64,000 nt of DNA from Cordylochernes scorpioides. Taxonomy: Eukaryota; Arthropoda; Arachnida; Pseudoscorpiones; Chernetidae. Position 1 is the stretch's first letter. Every line of letters starts with the position of its first letter. This document shows positions 1 through 9,009 of the stretch, piece by piece. Both the position numbers and the translations under genes were made by a program. The DNA lies in NCBI GenBank assembly GCA_030710605.1, contig CP092880.1, positions 10,658,179 through 10,722,178 on the forward strand, in the 5' to 3' direction. Under the pieces are notes generated by a model. That model was not told the DNA's origin. It was given only the letters and a program-made list of their open reading frames with translations, and searched no databases.

Positions 1-836
1 GAAATGTTTGCATAATTTTGTAATTAACTTGTTTTTCCATACCTTATCAAAAGCTTGTGTTAGGTCTAAAAAGCAGCTATGGTGTGGTTAGTTGGCTTTT
101 TGTTTTGTGCATCTTTTACCTTCTGTGTGAAAAATAAGAGTTGGACTATTGTCCCATGTCCTTTCTTAAATCCATATTGTTCTTCTGGTAAGAGATTTCT
201 TGTGTCGGGGTGGTAGGTGAGTCGTCTGAATATAATTTTTTCCATTAATTTGCAGCAAATATTTGTGAGGGAGATAGGTCGGTAGTTTTTTGGGTCATCA
301 GCAGATTTGTCAAGTTTTTTAATGGGAATTATTGTTGCATTTTTACAGTCTTAAGGCAATTTTCCAGTTTTCCAGGAGTTATTGAAAATATTAAGAAGTC
401 TTTCTTTGCCAATTTTGCCCAAGTTTGATATCATTCGGCCATGGATTCCATCTGGCCCAGGAGTCTTGTTTAGGGCAGTGTTTTCTAATGCATAAGCTAG
501 CTCTTTCATATTGATTTTTTTCATGGAAAATATTATGAGTGCTGGTGACATTTTTACAGTCATGAATAATCTTTCGGGCCTTTTTTCAACCTTGATTTTA
601 CTACTTATTTGATATGAATTACCTAAAAGATTGGCTGCAATTTTGTCATTAGTTGCTGGTGTACCATCTGTATTCTCAATCATATTTGTGTTTTCAGTTT
701 GTGGCTGGACTCTGTCAATTTGTTTTGCCAAATTCCAAAGTTTTGTATTTGGGTTTCTTGGGTTCAGGTTTTCACAAGTTTGTTTCCATTTTTCCCTTTT
801 CACATTTACGTATAATCTTTTTATTTTTGCAATCAC
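1..836 (-). pseudogene. LINE reverse transcriptase fragment
   Basis: Reading the minus strand from 836, the protein contains the fingers motif TPGPDGIHGRMI and then NSWKTGKLP. After a frameshift near 350 it continues with KNYRPISLTN, EEQYGFKKGHGT and the motif A segment FLDLTQAFDKVW, whose first aspartate is catalytic. These are the ordered RT blocks of non-LTR retrotransposons. The palm motifs B and C lie beyond the left edge. The role is target-primed reverse transcription of the LINE RNA. The frameshift makes this copy non-functional. Confidence 0.85.
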
Positions 837-1131
837 AATGTTCAGTTCAGTTCTACAATTTGTTTGGTTTTGGGTGCACTTTTTTGTAGTTCATTTCTTT
901 TAGTTATAAGTGTTTGAATATTTTTTGCCTGGTGTGTATAATTTGGAATCCATTTCTTAATATAACCTCTTGGTATTGAAACTTTGGCTGCTTTAATAAT
1001 GGTGTTTTCGAAAGATATCATATTAGCCTTTTTGAAGTTCCAGAATTTTTCTTAATTGAGCTAGTTTTGGTCTTGGTGCTAATTTCTGTAAAATTAGGCA
1101 AATGATCACTTTCAAAACCTTTTAATATTTG

Positions 1132-1545
1132 CTATTTGCATTTGTGGAAAATGTCAGGATAGTAAAAACTTATATCAAGGGCTTGTGCAGTATTATAGCT
1201 GTAGGAATGATGGGTAGGATTCCCATCATTTAAGCACATGAAGGCATTGTCGTCAAATATGTTTGATAGTATTTTGCCTCTTGGGTTAGGCGTAGAACAT
1301 CCCCATAGTTGATGTTTGGCATTAAGGTCACCTAAAATAATAGTGTTGTCTGTAAGAAATTGAGCCATTGTTCCATCGTCAATAAATGTATTGTTTGGAG
1401 GGTGATACATATTGTATATGTTGATGGCTTTGTTTTGATTGAGGTAGACTTTGATACCTTGGGTTTCGAGGTCTAATGTGTTTGGAATATTAACGGCTAT
1501 GTCCTCATAGTACAAATTATTGATTAAAAATGCTAGGCCACGCCC
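1132..1545 (-). pseudogene. LINE apurinic-type endonuclease fragment
   Basis: The minus strand encodes a piece of an exonuclease-endonuclease-phosphatase fold: GRGLAFLI, then INIYNMYHPP, then the block IILGDLNAKHQLWGC, where the D and N are catalytic or metal-binding, then ALDISF. This enzyme nicks target DNA for LINE insertion. The open frame extends to 1620, but its first two dozen residues are an antisense reading of the plus-strand RNase H that begins near 1546, so the true endonuclease segment stops there. The N-terminal part and the terminal SDH motif are absent. Confidence 0.8.
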
Positions 1546-2355
1546 TTTAACAGCATATACAGATGGATCTTCAGACCTTACCCTGAGTAATGGAGGGCCG
1601 GAATTAACATAATACTGCAAGATGGAACAAACATCAAAATCAAAGGAGCAGGACAGATTTCGTCAAACTTCACTTGTGAACTGACAGCTATCTGGAAAGC
1701 CCTTGATGTATGCCTTAACCAACCATCCCTGCATAAAGCAGAAGGAATTTTGATATACAGCGACTCCATATCCGCTCTAGAAGCAATTCAGAAGGGCAAT
1801 ACTAAAATCACACAGAAAATACACTCGTTACTTACCCAACTGGAACCATTGGAGAATAACTGCATTCTACATTGGATTCCTGCCCATGCTGGGATCGGGG
1901 GTAATGAAATGGCATTTGAATTGGCAAAGGAAGCCAGAAAGTTAAGCCAAAGGAAAGAACAAATGTCATTATTTGACGCTGATTCTTTGTCAGAATACAA
2001 GATAATTAAACAAAAAAATAAGAAAAGATCAAAATGCGAAATAAACTCTGAGAGAAAAATGACAAAAACTATAACAAGACTTAGAACAAAACACTATAAA
2101 GGAATGACAATACATCCAGATGGCACAAGAACCTATAGGGCATGCAACAATTGTCCTGGTGTGGAACTTACACCTACCCACATATTCTCATGTCCAGCAA
2201 TGGCCGCAGTCTTGCGGAAATTTGACATAGACCTAGAGCAGCAGCTTTACACACCCAAGAGAGTGGACATTGCTGCTGATGTGATGGAGATGCATGGTAC
2301 ATCTGAGGCTCTTTATTGGACACGACAACAACAACGGCATTCCAGAGTAAAATAA
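1546..2355 (+). pseudogene. LINE RNase H and C-terminal zinc finger
   Basis: The plus strand begins with TAYTDGSSD (first RNase H aspartate), then ELTAIWKAL (glutamate), IYSDSISALEAI (second aspartate) and WIPAHAGIGGNEMA (histidine-containing helix). A CNNC plus H and C pattern near 2150-2190 is the usual LINE C-terminal zinc finger. RNase H degrades the RNA strand after reverse transcription. A one-base change near 1593-1598 breaks the frame between GGP and the expected GINIILQ, judged against the close copy at 9010-9880. From 1621 the frame is open to the stop at 2355. Confidence 0.85.
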
Positions 2356-2889
2356 ATTATCAGAGATAGATACATATTTTTCAAATAAATTAAAATAAAT
2401 ATAATCGATACTGAGTGAGAGTTGAATTAAAAATATTAGCAATTTATTATCTTCGGAAACAAACCGTATCTAAAATATCAATTTTCTTTTTGCTACATGT
2501 TTTAATTTGCATTTACCTATTTTACATATCTCTGATTGTATTTGAAAATCGTTAACCAATTCTTCATACTTTTGGCGAAGTGGTGTTTTATTAATTTGTT
2601 ATTTGATATTATTAGGGTTCTTTCCTGGTATTCAAAAAGGAAAAATACGTGTCGATCAGTTATATTTTTTAATTTATTAAACAATTTGGCCGCTGAATCT
2701 CTGATTCTGGTAGAGCGCCATCTGGCGAATAAAATTGTAACTAAAATCAATTTCGAATTTTACATTATTTGCCATAAAAAATCCCATTGCATCCTGAACA
2801 CAATGGTGTTTACCGCATTGCTCTAGCGCGAATATTCGCGGAGTTATTAATTTTTAAAGTTGTGCGGGACTTTTGGATCACCCTGTATA
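2356..2889 (+). repeat. LINE 3' UTR, copy 1
   Basis: This non-coding tail follows the LINE stop codon and ends in GGATCACCCTGTAT. The same tail, in the same position relative to the RNase H gene, occurs on the minus strand at 8402-8990. A third tail without the coding part lies at 19480-19879. All three share the 3' terminus but start at different points, as expected of a LINE 3' end. Read in reverse, the terminus CAGGGTGATCC resembles mariner-type ends, so a DNA-transposon origin was considered. Confidence 0.65.
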
Positions 2890-2936
2890 TATAACAGCTC
2901 CAATTTTTTATATGAGTCAATATTTTTTGGAAAAAA

Positions 2937-3655
2937 AGGTAATAAAATATTATATTAAAGAAGTAAAACGACACTTAAGAAGTTACACCGCATGAGTTTC
3001 TTTCAAACGAAAAATCAACTTTTTATTTCAAGGTGAAATATCGACTATTTCTAACCTTTTTGGATGAGGTATTTATTTATTTATTTATCAAATCAGACGC
3101 GATATCCCTACAAGGGATGCTTGCGTCAATAACAACACTAAATTCAGATACTATATTACAAAAAAAAATTAAATAATTACAAGATTTGAAAAGATGAGAA
3201 AGAGGACATTAAAATCATTCTTGATTTTACATCACAACCAACAAAATAAACAAACCAAAAATATACAAATAGGTAATAATTAAGGTTTTTTAACCAAGAG
3301 AGAAAATCATAGATATATTTACAGAATTTTCTAAATTTAAAATACGAGTCCTTACTATTTACAAACATAAAAAGATCCTTGTATTCGATGTTTTCCCGGT
3401 TTCTGTAGTTCTGGAAGGATGAATTATGAATAGTAATGATGAACGGAAAAATAAAAGTGTCCAGGAATGGGAATTCCGTTCATCATTACTTTTCATAATT
3501 CATCCTTTCATACCTCATCTAAAAAGGTTAGAAATAGTCGAAATTTCACCTTGAAATAAAAATTTGTTTTTTTGTTTGTGAAAGAAACTCATGCGGTGTA
3601 ACTTGAAGTGTTGTTTTACAATAACAGGCCGCAGTGTATTTTATTATATTAAAGA
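2937..3655. repeat. Fold-back SINE-like repeat (family B) with insertion
   Basis: Arms at about 2963-3071 and 3512-3623 are inverted copies of each other, sharing ACCGCATGAGTTTCTTTC and the ATTTCTAACC block. An inner hairpin at 3415-3446 and 3476-3505 encloses a remnant AAGTGTCCAGG, matching the start of the tRNA-like part of the related copy at 16338-16740. The family-B copy here seems to have lost its tRNA-like core. The left arm is followed by a foreign insertion (3072-3400). Confidence 0.65.
3072..3400 (-). repeat. Probable LINE 3' tail fragment
   Basis: Read on the minus strand this ends in CGCAAGCATCCCTTGTAGGGATATCGCG followed by a run of AAAT repeats, a typical LINE tail with a short microsatellite terminus. 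A related end, CCCTGGCGGGGATATCGCG, occurs on the plus strand at 3841-3905. There is no convincing coding sequence. Confidence 0.4.
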
Positions 3656-3951
3656 AGTGTTGAAAATATTTTTAATAAAAGAATTAAATGATCAATTAAA
3701 ATAAATTTATTATGACTATTTGTCTAACTTGAAAGGATCAGATTCCTAAAATCTATCTCATTGCTTTTTTTTTTTACTTTTTTCTTGTATAGTATTCTAT
3801 ATAACTGTGTTCCTCTGTTAACAATTGTGTAAATTAATGCAATTATCCCTGGCGGGGATATCGCGTTTTATGTGTGTTGATATGAATATACAAATAAAAT
3901 GATTAATTATAATGATATATTTACGATGCACTAGCGCGCCATCTGTTATCA
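3656..3951. other. AT-rich spacer with LINE-tail scrap
   Basis: Nothing gene-like is visible. The only recognisable part is the LINE-tail scrap at 3841-3905. Confidence 0.5.
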
Positions 3952-4393
3952 AATTACAAAACTATTCTAGACGCTTAATATTCTTTTTACAAACAATTTC
4001 TACTGCCCTCACTGCAATGGAAAAATTAAAGGGAAAGCCTGGCTCATCAGTGGTGAACCCTCCCAGCGGTTTCGCCAGTTTAATCTACCATACCGATGTT
4101 ATATTGCATTTTTGGAACTTCCTTTTATAGTGATACTGATGCTTGACTCTTTGAAAGCTTATGTCCATAGTTAATCTAAAATACCCATTCGAAGAGTCAA
4201 GCATCAGTATCACTATAAAATGAAGTTTAAAAAATGCAATATAACAGCGGTATGGTAGATTAAACTGGCGAAACCGCTGGGAGGGTTCACCACTGATGAG
4301 CCAGGCCCTCCCTTTAATTTTTCCATTGCAGTAAGGGCAGTAGAAATTATTTTATTTTAAAAAGAATATTAAGCGTCTAGAATAGTTTTGTAA
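3952..4393. repeat. Fold-back repeat, F1 family, C-type
   Basis: Arms at about 3952-4155 and 4192-4393 are inverted copies around a 36-bp spacer. Each arm contains CTGGCGAAACCGCTGGGAGG and ACCACTGATGAGCCAGG, read on the minus strand in the left arm and on the plus strand in the right arm. F1 relatives occur at 36358-36520, 45420-45930, 49548-49990, 59560-60020, 60341-60555, 61340-61400 and 63760-64000. The hammerhead-like core is discussed in the findings. Confidence 0.8.
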
Positions 4394-4761
4394 TATAATG
4401 ATATTATTAAGAAAAAACACACACTAAGAATAATATATAAATAAATAGAATATTATGCTGTATTTTAAAATTATATAAATATAAATATTCGATATTTTTC
4501 AAATCCCCCAAACATGTTTTCTAAAGTCTCAATGAATAAAAATACTCCAATAAGCAATCACTCATATATTCTCCCCTACATCAAAACTTTCTGTGAAGCC
4601 CAAAGAAAACTCCCACCAAACTACAGGCCATACATTTACAACTCAAATGTATAGAGAGATGTCAAGTTCACCACAATTTGAACAGAATATATAGCTCAAT
4701 AACATGGCATATCTATATTTCAAACATTGATAGATATGTGAGCAATAGTTACCCAGAATTA
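4394..4761. other. AT-rich sequence, no gene seen
   Basis: There is no open frame of note and no match to the repeats recognised elsewhere in the window. A stretch around 4550-4740 looks weakly coding-like in composition but is full of stops in every frame I tried. Confidence 0.4.
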
Positions 4762-5018
4762 TTTGAAAAATTAAAAATTAAAACAGGTAAATAGTTTCTT
4801 TTTATTTATATTGCAAGCTTTCGAGCAATTATACTGCTCTTCAACGGGCGGATATTCTTTGTACAAACTCTAAATAAAATATATACACTGTAATATTGAA
4901 AACTTTTTGTTATTAGCATGTGCTCTCGCGGGCGTGCATCAGACTGTTTCCAGCTAAAGTGATAGATATTATACTGGGATTAAATATATTTACATTCTAA
5001 TAATTATTAATATTCAGA

Positions 5019-5602
5019 TTATTTGTCAAGGATATTGTTATATTGGGTTGGGAGGTCGATTTTTCTATTAATGCTATTTATTTTTGATGATACTAGTGCT
5101 TCTAGAAATAATCGTTGTTGCTTTCTTTCTATGTCTTGATAATGGGCTATTACTTGTTTGAGATTAAATGTGTGTCCAGTGGTGCTGGTGTGTTGATATA
5201 TTAAGGATCTATTGTCTTTGTATCTTATGTTTCTTTCGTGTTCTTTTAGTCTGGTCTCTATTGTCCTACTAGTTTCTCCTACATATGTGGCATTACATTG
5301 GTTACATTTGACAGAGTATATTGCATTAGATTTAGATAGGGGATTGGAACTAATATTTTTGGTAATTGGGTTTCTCAGCAAAGAGCCGAGATTGGCATGG
5401 GTGCTAAAATAAAAGGATATACCATATTTATTTAACTTATGAGCTATTGTAGTATTGACTTTAGAATAAGGAATGGTACAATGTGTTCGGTATGTTTTGG
5501 GTTGGCGGGAGAAGTTTGGATTGAAGGAATGTCTATGGATGAATGAAATCGGGTAACCTAACGCTGTTAAATGGTTGGTGATGTTGGTCTGTTCTATCAT
5601 TT
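5019..5602 (-). pseudogene. Penelope-like RT C-terminus and GIY-YIG endonuclease
   Basis: The minus-strand frame runs from EQTNITNHL to a stop at 5019. It contains the linker IPYSKVNTTIAHKLNKYGI and then a GIY-YIG-type domain: AIYSVKCNQC, NATYVGETSR (the Y-V-G part) and TIETRLKEHERNI (conserved R and E). The C-terminal blocks TTGHTFNL and LFLEALVSSKINSINRKIDL follow. GIY-YIG endonucleases nick DNA for insertion of Penelope-like retroelements. The reverse transcriptase is missing. The open frame continues to 5690 only because it reads into the inverted arm, so residues encoded above 5602 are not part of the natural protein. Confidence 0.85.
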
Positions 5603-6063
5603 TATTTCTAGAAGCACTAGTATCATCAAAAATAAATAGCATTAATAGAAAAATCGACCTCCCAACCCAATATAACAATATCCTTGACAAATAATCTGAA
5701 TATTAATAATTATCTATATATATAAAATTGAATGTCTGTCTGTCTGTTTGTCTGTCTGTTTGTTTGTACTCTATAGATTCAAAAACCATACATCCAATCG
5801 CCGTGAAATTTTGGGATATTATTAGGTATATCACCGGGAAGGTTTTAGAAAAATAATTTCATGGATATCTTGAATATCCTTAGAGTTATTTGCAGATTTG
5901 TAGATTTAACTCGCAAGCAGCGCCCCCATTGTGACGATGATAACAACTTTTCTTATCACTAAGTTTGTTATCTTAAATATTATTTATCAAAAGTAAGATT
6001 ATCTCAGGATGACACGGCAATGTGACACGGGAAAAAATGTTCACTAGATAAAACTATGATTTT

Positions 6064-6512
6064 CTATATGATATAAAAAGCCAACAATGAAGAGTGAATG
6101 TAATATAAAAAGCCAAAAATGAAGAATGAATGTAAGATAAAAAGCCAACAATGAAGAGTGAATGTAAGATAAAAAGCCAACAATGAAGAATGAATGTAAG
6201 ATAAAAAGCCAACAATAAAGAGTGAATGTAAGATAAAAAGCCAACAATGAAGAATGAATGTAAGATAAAAAGCCAACAATGAAGAGTAAATATAATTTAA
6301 AAAGCCAACAATGAAGAATGAATGTAAGATAAAAAGCCAACAATGAAGAGTAAATATAATATAAAAAGCCAACAATGAAGAGTAAATATAATATAAAAAG
6401 CCAACAATGAAGAGTGAATGTAAGATAAAAAGCCAACAATGAAGAGTGAATGTAATATAAAAAGCCAACAATGAAGAATGAATGTAAGATAAAAAGCCAA
6501 CAATAAAGAGTA
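6064..6512 (+). repeat. 32-bp tandem array inside Helitron
   Basis: About 14 units of AAAAAGCCAACAATGAAGAG followed by TGAATGTAAGAT repeat head to tail with small changes (AGAATGAA or AGTAAATA variants). The minus strand is open in several frames only because the unit lacks stops there. Those frames are periodic artefacts. Confidence 0.9.
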
Positions 6513-7089
6513 AATCTCTATCTATCTATATATATAAAATTGAAATAATATTATCATGCATATAGAAAAAAATGATTATATGCCTCTTCTTTATGCCGGA
6601 CCAAACTACTCATTTCATCGACATTTTTGAAAGTAAAACAGTGTAAACGGTATTAAATATGTATAATGGAACAATGGCTTAAAATATAATAGAAAGTGAG
6701 CTGAATGAAGACAAAAAAAAAAAATGTTAAGAATTCCCTATGAATTGAAATGAAGTGATTTTGGATATAAAATATAAAAAAAAAACTCGATTGATACACA
6801 TTTAAAATGGTTAAAATGGCATTTATTAAGCCAAACAGTGTGAAAAAGTAGATACAGTAGAGCTTCCATTGAGAGGATGCCTAAAATCGTAGCTTAAACC
6901 GTCTCTCCGAGAGGCAGTCTCTTATTAAAGGTCTATTAGAGATTCTTTAATATCAATTAGAACCTCCAATGAGAGACCACCTACAGGAGAAACAAGTTGA
7001 GTCATGTTTTTAGGTGGTCTTTCTTAAGAGACTCTATTTACATATATTAAAATCAACATTTTCTTACTGTTACGTTTAATTACTGCTAA

Positions 7090-7380
7090 TCTATATATAT
7101 AAAATTGAATGTCTGTCTGTCTCTACTCTATAGATTCAAAAACCATACATCCAATCGCCGTGAAATTTTGGAATATTATTAGGTATATCACCGGGAAGGT
7201 TTTTGAAAAATAATTTCATGAATATCTTGAATATCCTTAGAGTTATTTGCAGATTTGTAGATTTAACTCGCAAGCAGCGCCCCCATTGTGACGATGATAA
7301 CAAGTTTTCTTATCACTAAGTTTGTTATCTTAAATATTATTTATCAAAAGTAAGATTATCTAAGGATGACACGGCAATTT
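7090..7380 (+). repeat. Second Helitron 5' end
   Basis: This repeats the first 290 bp of the outer Helitron, again starting TCTATATATATAAAATTG after an A. Only one CTAG terminus follows, at 7840-7843, so two 5' ends appear to share one 3' end. A partial third 5'-like end is at about 6513-6545. The DNA between 6546 and 7089 is unrecognised. Confidence 0.75.
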
Positions 7381-8240
7381 ATTTGCGACAAGAATAATGA
7401 TACAATTCCAAGGCGAAGATACTATTCCTTTAACTTCCAATTACCGAGGGAACCAATTAATATTGATTTTATTCAACTTATCGAGTATTTCTCAAGGGAC
7501 CGGGAAAAAATGTTCACTAGATAAAACTATGATTTTCTAATGTAGAAAATTAGGAAAGACAAAATTCAGGATGACAAGGCACACAGGGACCGGGAAAAAA
7601 TGTTCACTTTATCGAGAGATTCAAATTTACGAGTTTCAAATTATCAAATATATCTTTTTTATTTTTTAATAAGTTTTTAGATAATTGTTTTAACAAATGT
7701 TCGCTAGACAAACCTTTACTCGGGTAAAACCCCGGGCGAAGCCGAGTACATTTTATAAGTTTAAAGAGAATTGTTTTAACAAATGTTCGTTAGACAAACA
7801 TTCACTCGGGTAAAACCCGGGCGAAGCCGGGCGGGTCCGCTAGTTAGAATGTAAATATATTTAATCCCAGTATAATATCTATCACTTTAGCTGGAAACAG
7901 TCTGATGCACGCCCGCGAGAGCACATGCTAATAACAAAAAGTTTTCAATATTACAGTGTATATATTTTATTTAGAGTTTGTACAAAGAATATCCGCCCGT
8001 TGAAGAGCAGTATAATTGATCGAAAGCTTGCAATATAAATAAAAAGAAACTATTTACCTGTTTTAATTTTTAATTTTTCAAATTGATAGATATATTTAAA
8101 CATATAAATATTGTGAGAATTGCTTTCTTTGCTTAGAATTCCATGACATATAAATTATATATTATATAATATCAAAATTTAAATATTTTATAATTTAAAA
8201 AAATATGAAAAAATAATGAAAAAAAAAAATAGCGTATTTA

Positions 8241-8401
8241 AGCAAACTTAAATACCCATATCTTGATTTCTCAGGAAGCCTCTGGGACCAAAATTTGGTC
8301 GTAGAAGTACAGTCTGTACTACGCTGATGAGGGCCAACAGCCCGAAACGCGTACGTGGTTGACCTTTATTGATTTATCAAGAAATTGGGTTGGCCAAATA
8401 C
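8241..8401 (+). repeat. Hammerhead-bearing repeat (family H), copy 1
   Basis: A 160-bp repeat beginning AAATACCCATATCTTGATTTC and ending AAATTGGGTTGGCCAAAT. A diverged copy lies inverted at 20475-20660. The hammerhead at 8318-8359 is its centre. It encodes no protein. Confidence 0.75.
8318..8359 (+). ncRNA. Minimal hammerhead ribozyme
   Basis: All parts are present in order. Stem I 5' strand is ACTACG (8318-8323). The core CTGATGA is 8324-8330. Stem II is GGGC (8331-8334) with GCCC (8340-8343) and loop CAACA. GAAA is 8344-8347. Stem III is only two base pairs, A8347-C8348 with G8351-T8352. The cleavage triplet is GTA, with the cut predicted after A8353. The stem I 3' strand CGTGGT (8354-8359) pairs six of six with one G-T wobble. 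Very short stem III is typical of hammerheads in Penelope-like elements and retrozymes, which are thought to act as dimers. Activity is inferred, not shown. Confidence 0.8.
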
Positions 8402-8990
8402 AGGGTGATCCAAAAGTCCCGCACAACTTTAAAAATTAATAACTCCGCGAATATTTGCGCTAGAGCAATGCGGTAAACACCATTGTGTTCAGGATGCAAT
8501 GGGATTTTTTATGGCAAATAATGAAAAATTCGAAATTGATTTTAGTTACAACTTTATTCGCTAGATGGCGCTCTACCAGAATCAGAGATTCAGCGGCCAA
8601 ATTGTTTGATAAATTGAAAAATATAACTGAACGACACGTATTTTTTCTTTTTGAATACCAGGAAAGAACCCAAAAAATATCAAATGATAAATTAATAAAA
8701 CACCATTTCGCCAAAAGTTAGAAGAAATGGTTAACGATTTTAAAATACAATCTGAGATATGTAAAATAGGTATATGCAAATTTTAAACATGTAGCAAAAA
8801 AAAAAAAAAACTGATATTTTAGATGCGTTTTGCTGGAATCCTCTCAGCTATATAAATTTCGAAAATAATAATTTTCTAATTTTTTAAAATCAACTCTCTC
8901 TCAGTATCGATTATATTTATTTTAATTCATTTGAAAAATATTTATCTATCTCTGATGATTTATTTTACTCTGGAATGCCGTTGTTGTTTT
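8402..8990 (-). repeat. LINE 3' UTR, copy 2
   Basis: Minus-strand tail that begins after the RNase H stop region and ends at 8402 in GGATCACCCTGTAT. It matches 2356-2889 along its length, apart from a roughly 25-bp difference near 8840-8880. A poly-A run at 8799-8812 lies within it, so it is not the 3' terminus. Confidence 0.65.
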
Positions 8991-9009
8991 TGTCGTGTCC
9001 AATAAAGAG

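Larger units (their letters stand above)
1..2889. mobile_element. RNase H-type LINE copy, 5' part inverted
   Basis: Two LINE segments meet head to head near 1545. Left of it the minus strand encodes endonuclease then reverse transcriptase, running off the window edge. Right of it the plus strand encodes RNase H, a C-terminal zinc finger and a 3' UTR ending at a sharp boundary near 2889. An antisense 5' segment joined to a sense 3' segment is the product expected from twin priming during LINE insertion. The region between endonuclease and RT (about 837-1131) is decayed linker coding sequence. An alternative is that two different LINEs abut here: the endonuclease differs clearly from that of the copy at 16754-17450, although the RNase H halves match closely. 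Confidence 0.75.
5713..7843 (+). mobile_element. Non-autonomous Helitron
   Basis: The element begins TCTATATATATAAAATTG and ends GGGTCCGCTAG, with the hairpin CCCGGGCGAAGCCGGG just before the end: the TC...CTRR architecture with a 3' hairpin that defines Helitrons. It sits between a host A (5712) and T (7844). The interrupted Penelope arm has an intact mirror copy at about 4985-5030, so the empty site can be read directly and shows insertion between A and T with no target duplication. No Rep-helicase is encoded. The interior holds a 32-bp tandem array and a second copy of the 5' end. Confidence 0.9.
4762..8090 (-). mobile_element. Penelope-like element fold-back, split by a Helitron
   Basis: A 5'-truncated Penelope-like element on the minus strand (GIY-YIG coding part 5019-5602, tail 4762-5018) is followed by an inverted copy of its own end. 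The left arm is about 4762-5107. The right arm is 5603-5712 plus 7844-8090, interrupted by the Helitron at 5713-7843. Penelope-like elements are known for terminal repeats that can be inverted and for associated hammerhead motifs. Each arm carries a TTGAAGAGC hairpin followed by CGAAAGCTTG (about 4812-4846 and 7998-8032). Confidence 0.8.

Noticed and set aside
1546..1620. N-terminal extension of the endonuclease frame (YYVNSGPPLLRV)
   Set aside because: It is the antisense of RNase H sequence that begins near 1546, matched by the other LINE copy.
5603..5690. First 30 residues of the GIY-YIG frame
   Set aside because: They translate the inverted arm of the fold-back, not natural protein.
6044..6503. 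Minus-strand frames rich in LAFYLTF repeats as a membrane protein
   Set aside because: They are periodic translations of the 32-bp array inside a Helitron. No start context or conservation.
8485..8721. Small protein conserved between 2517-2750 and 8485-8721
   Set aside because: The third copy at 19480-19879 has a stop in the same frame, and the sequence lies in a LINE 3' tail. Sequence identity alone explains the shared frame.
8799..8812. Poly-A run as the 3' end of a retrotransposed copy
   Set aside because: Homologous sequence continues on both sides in the other copies, so it is an internal homopolymer.
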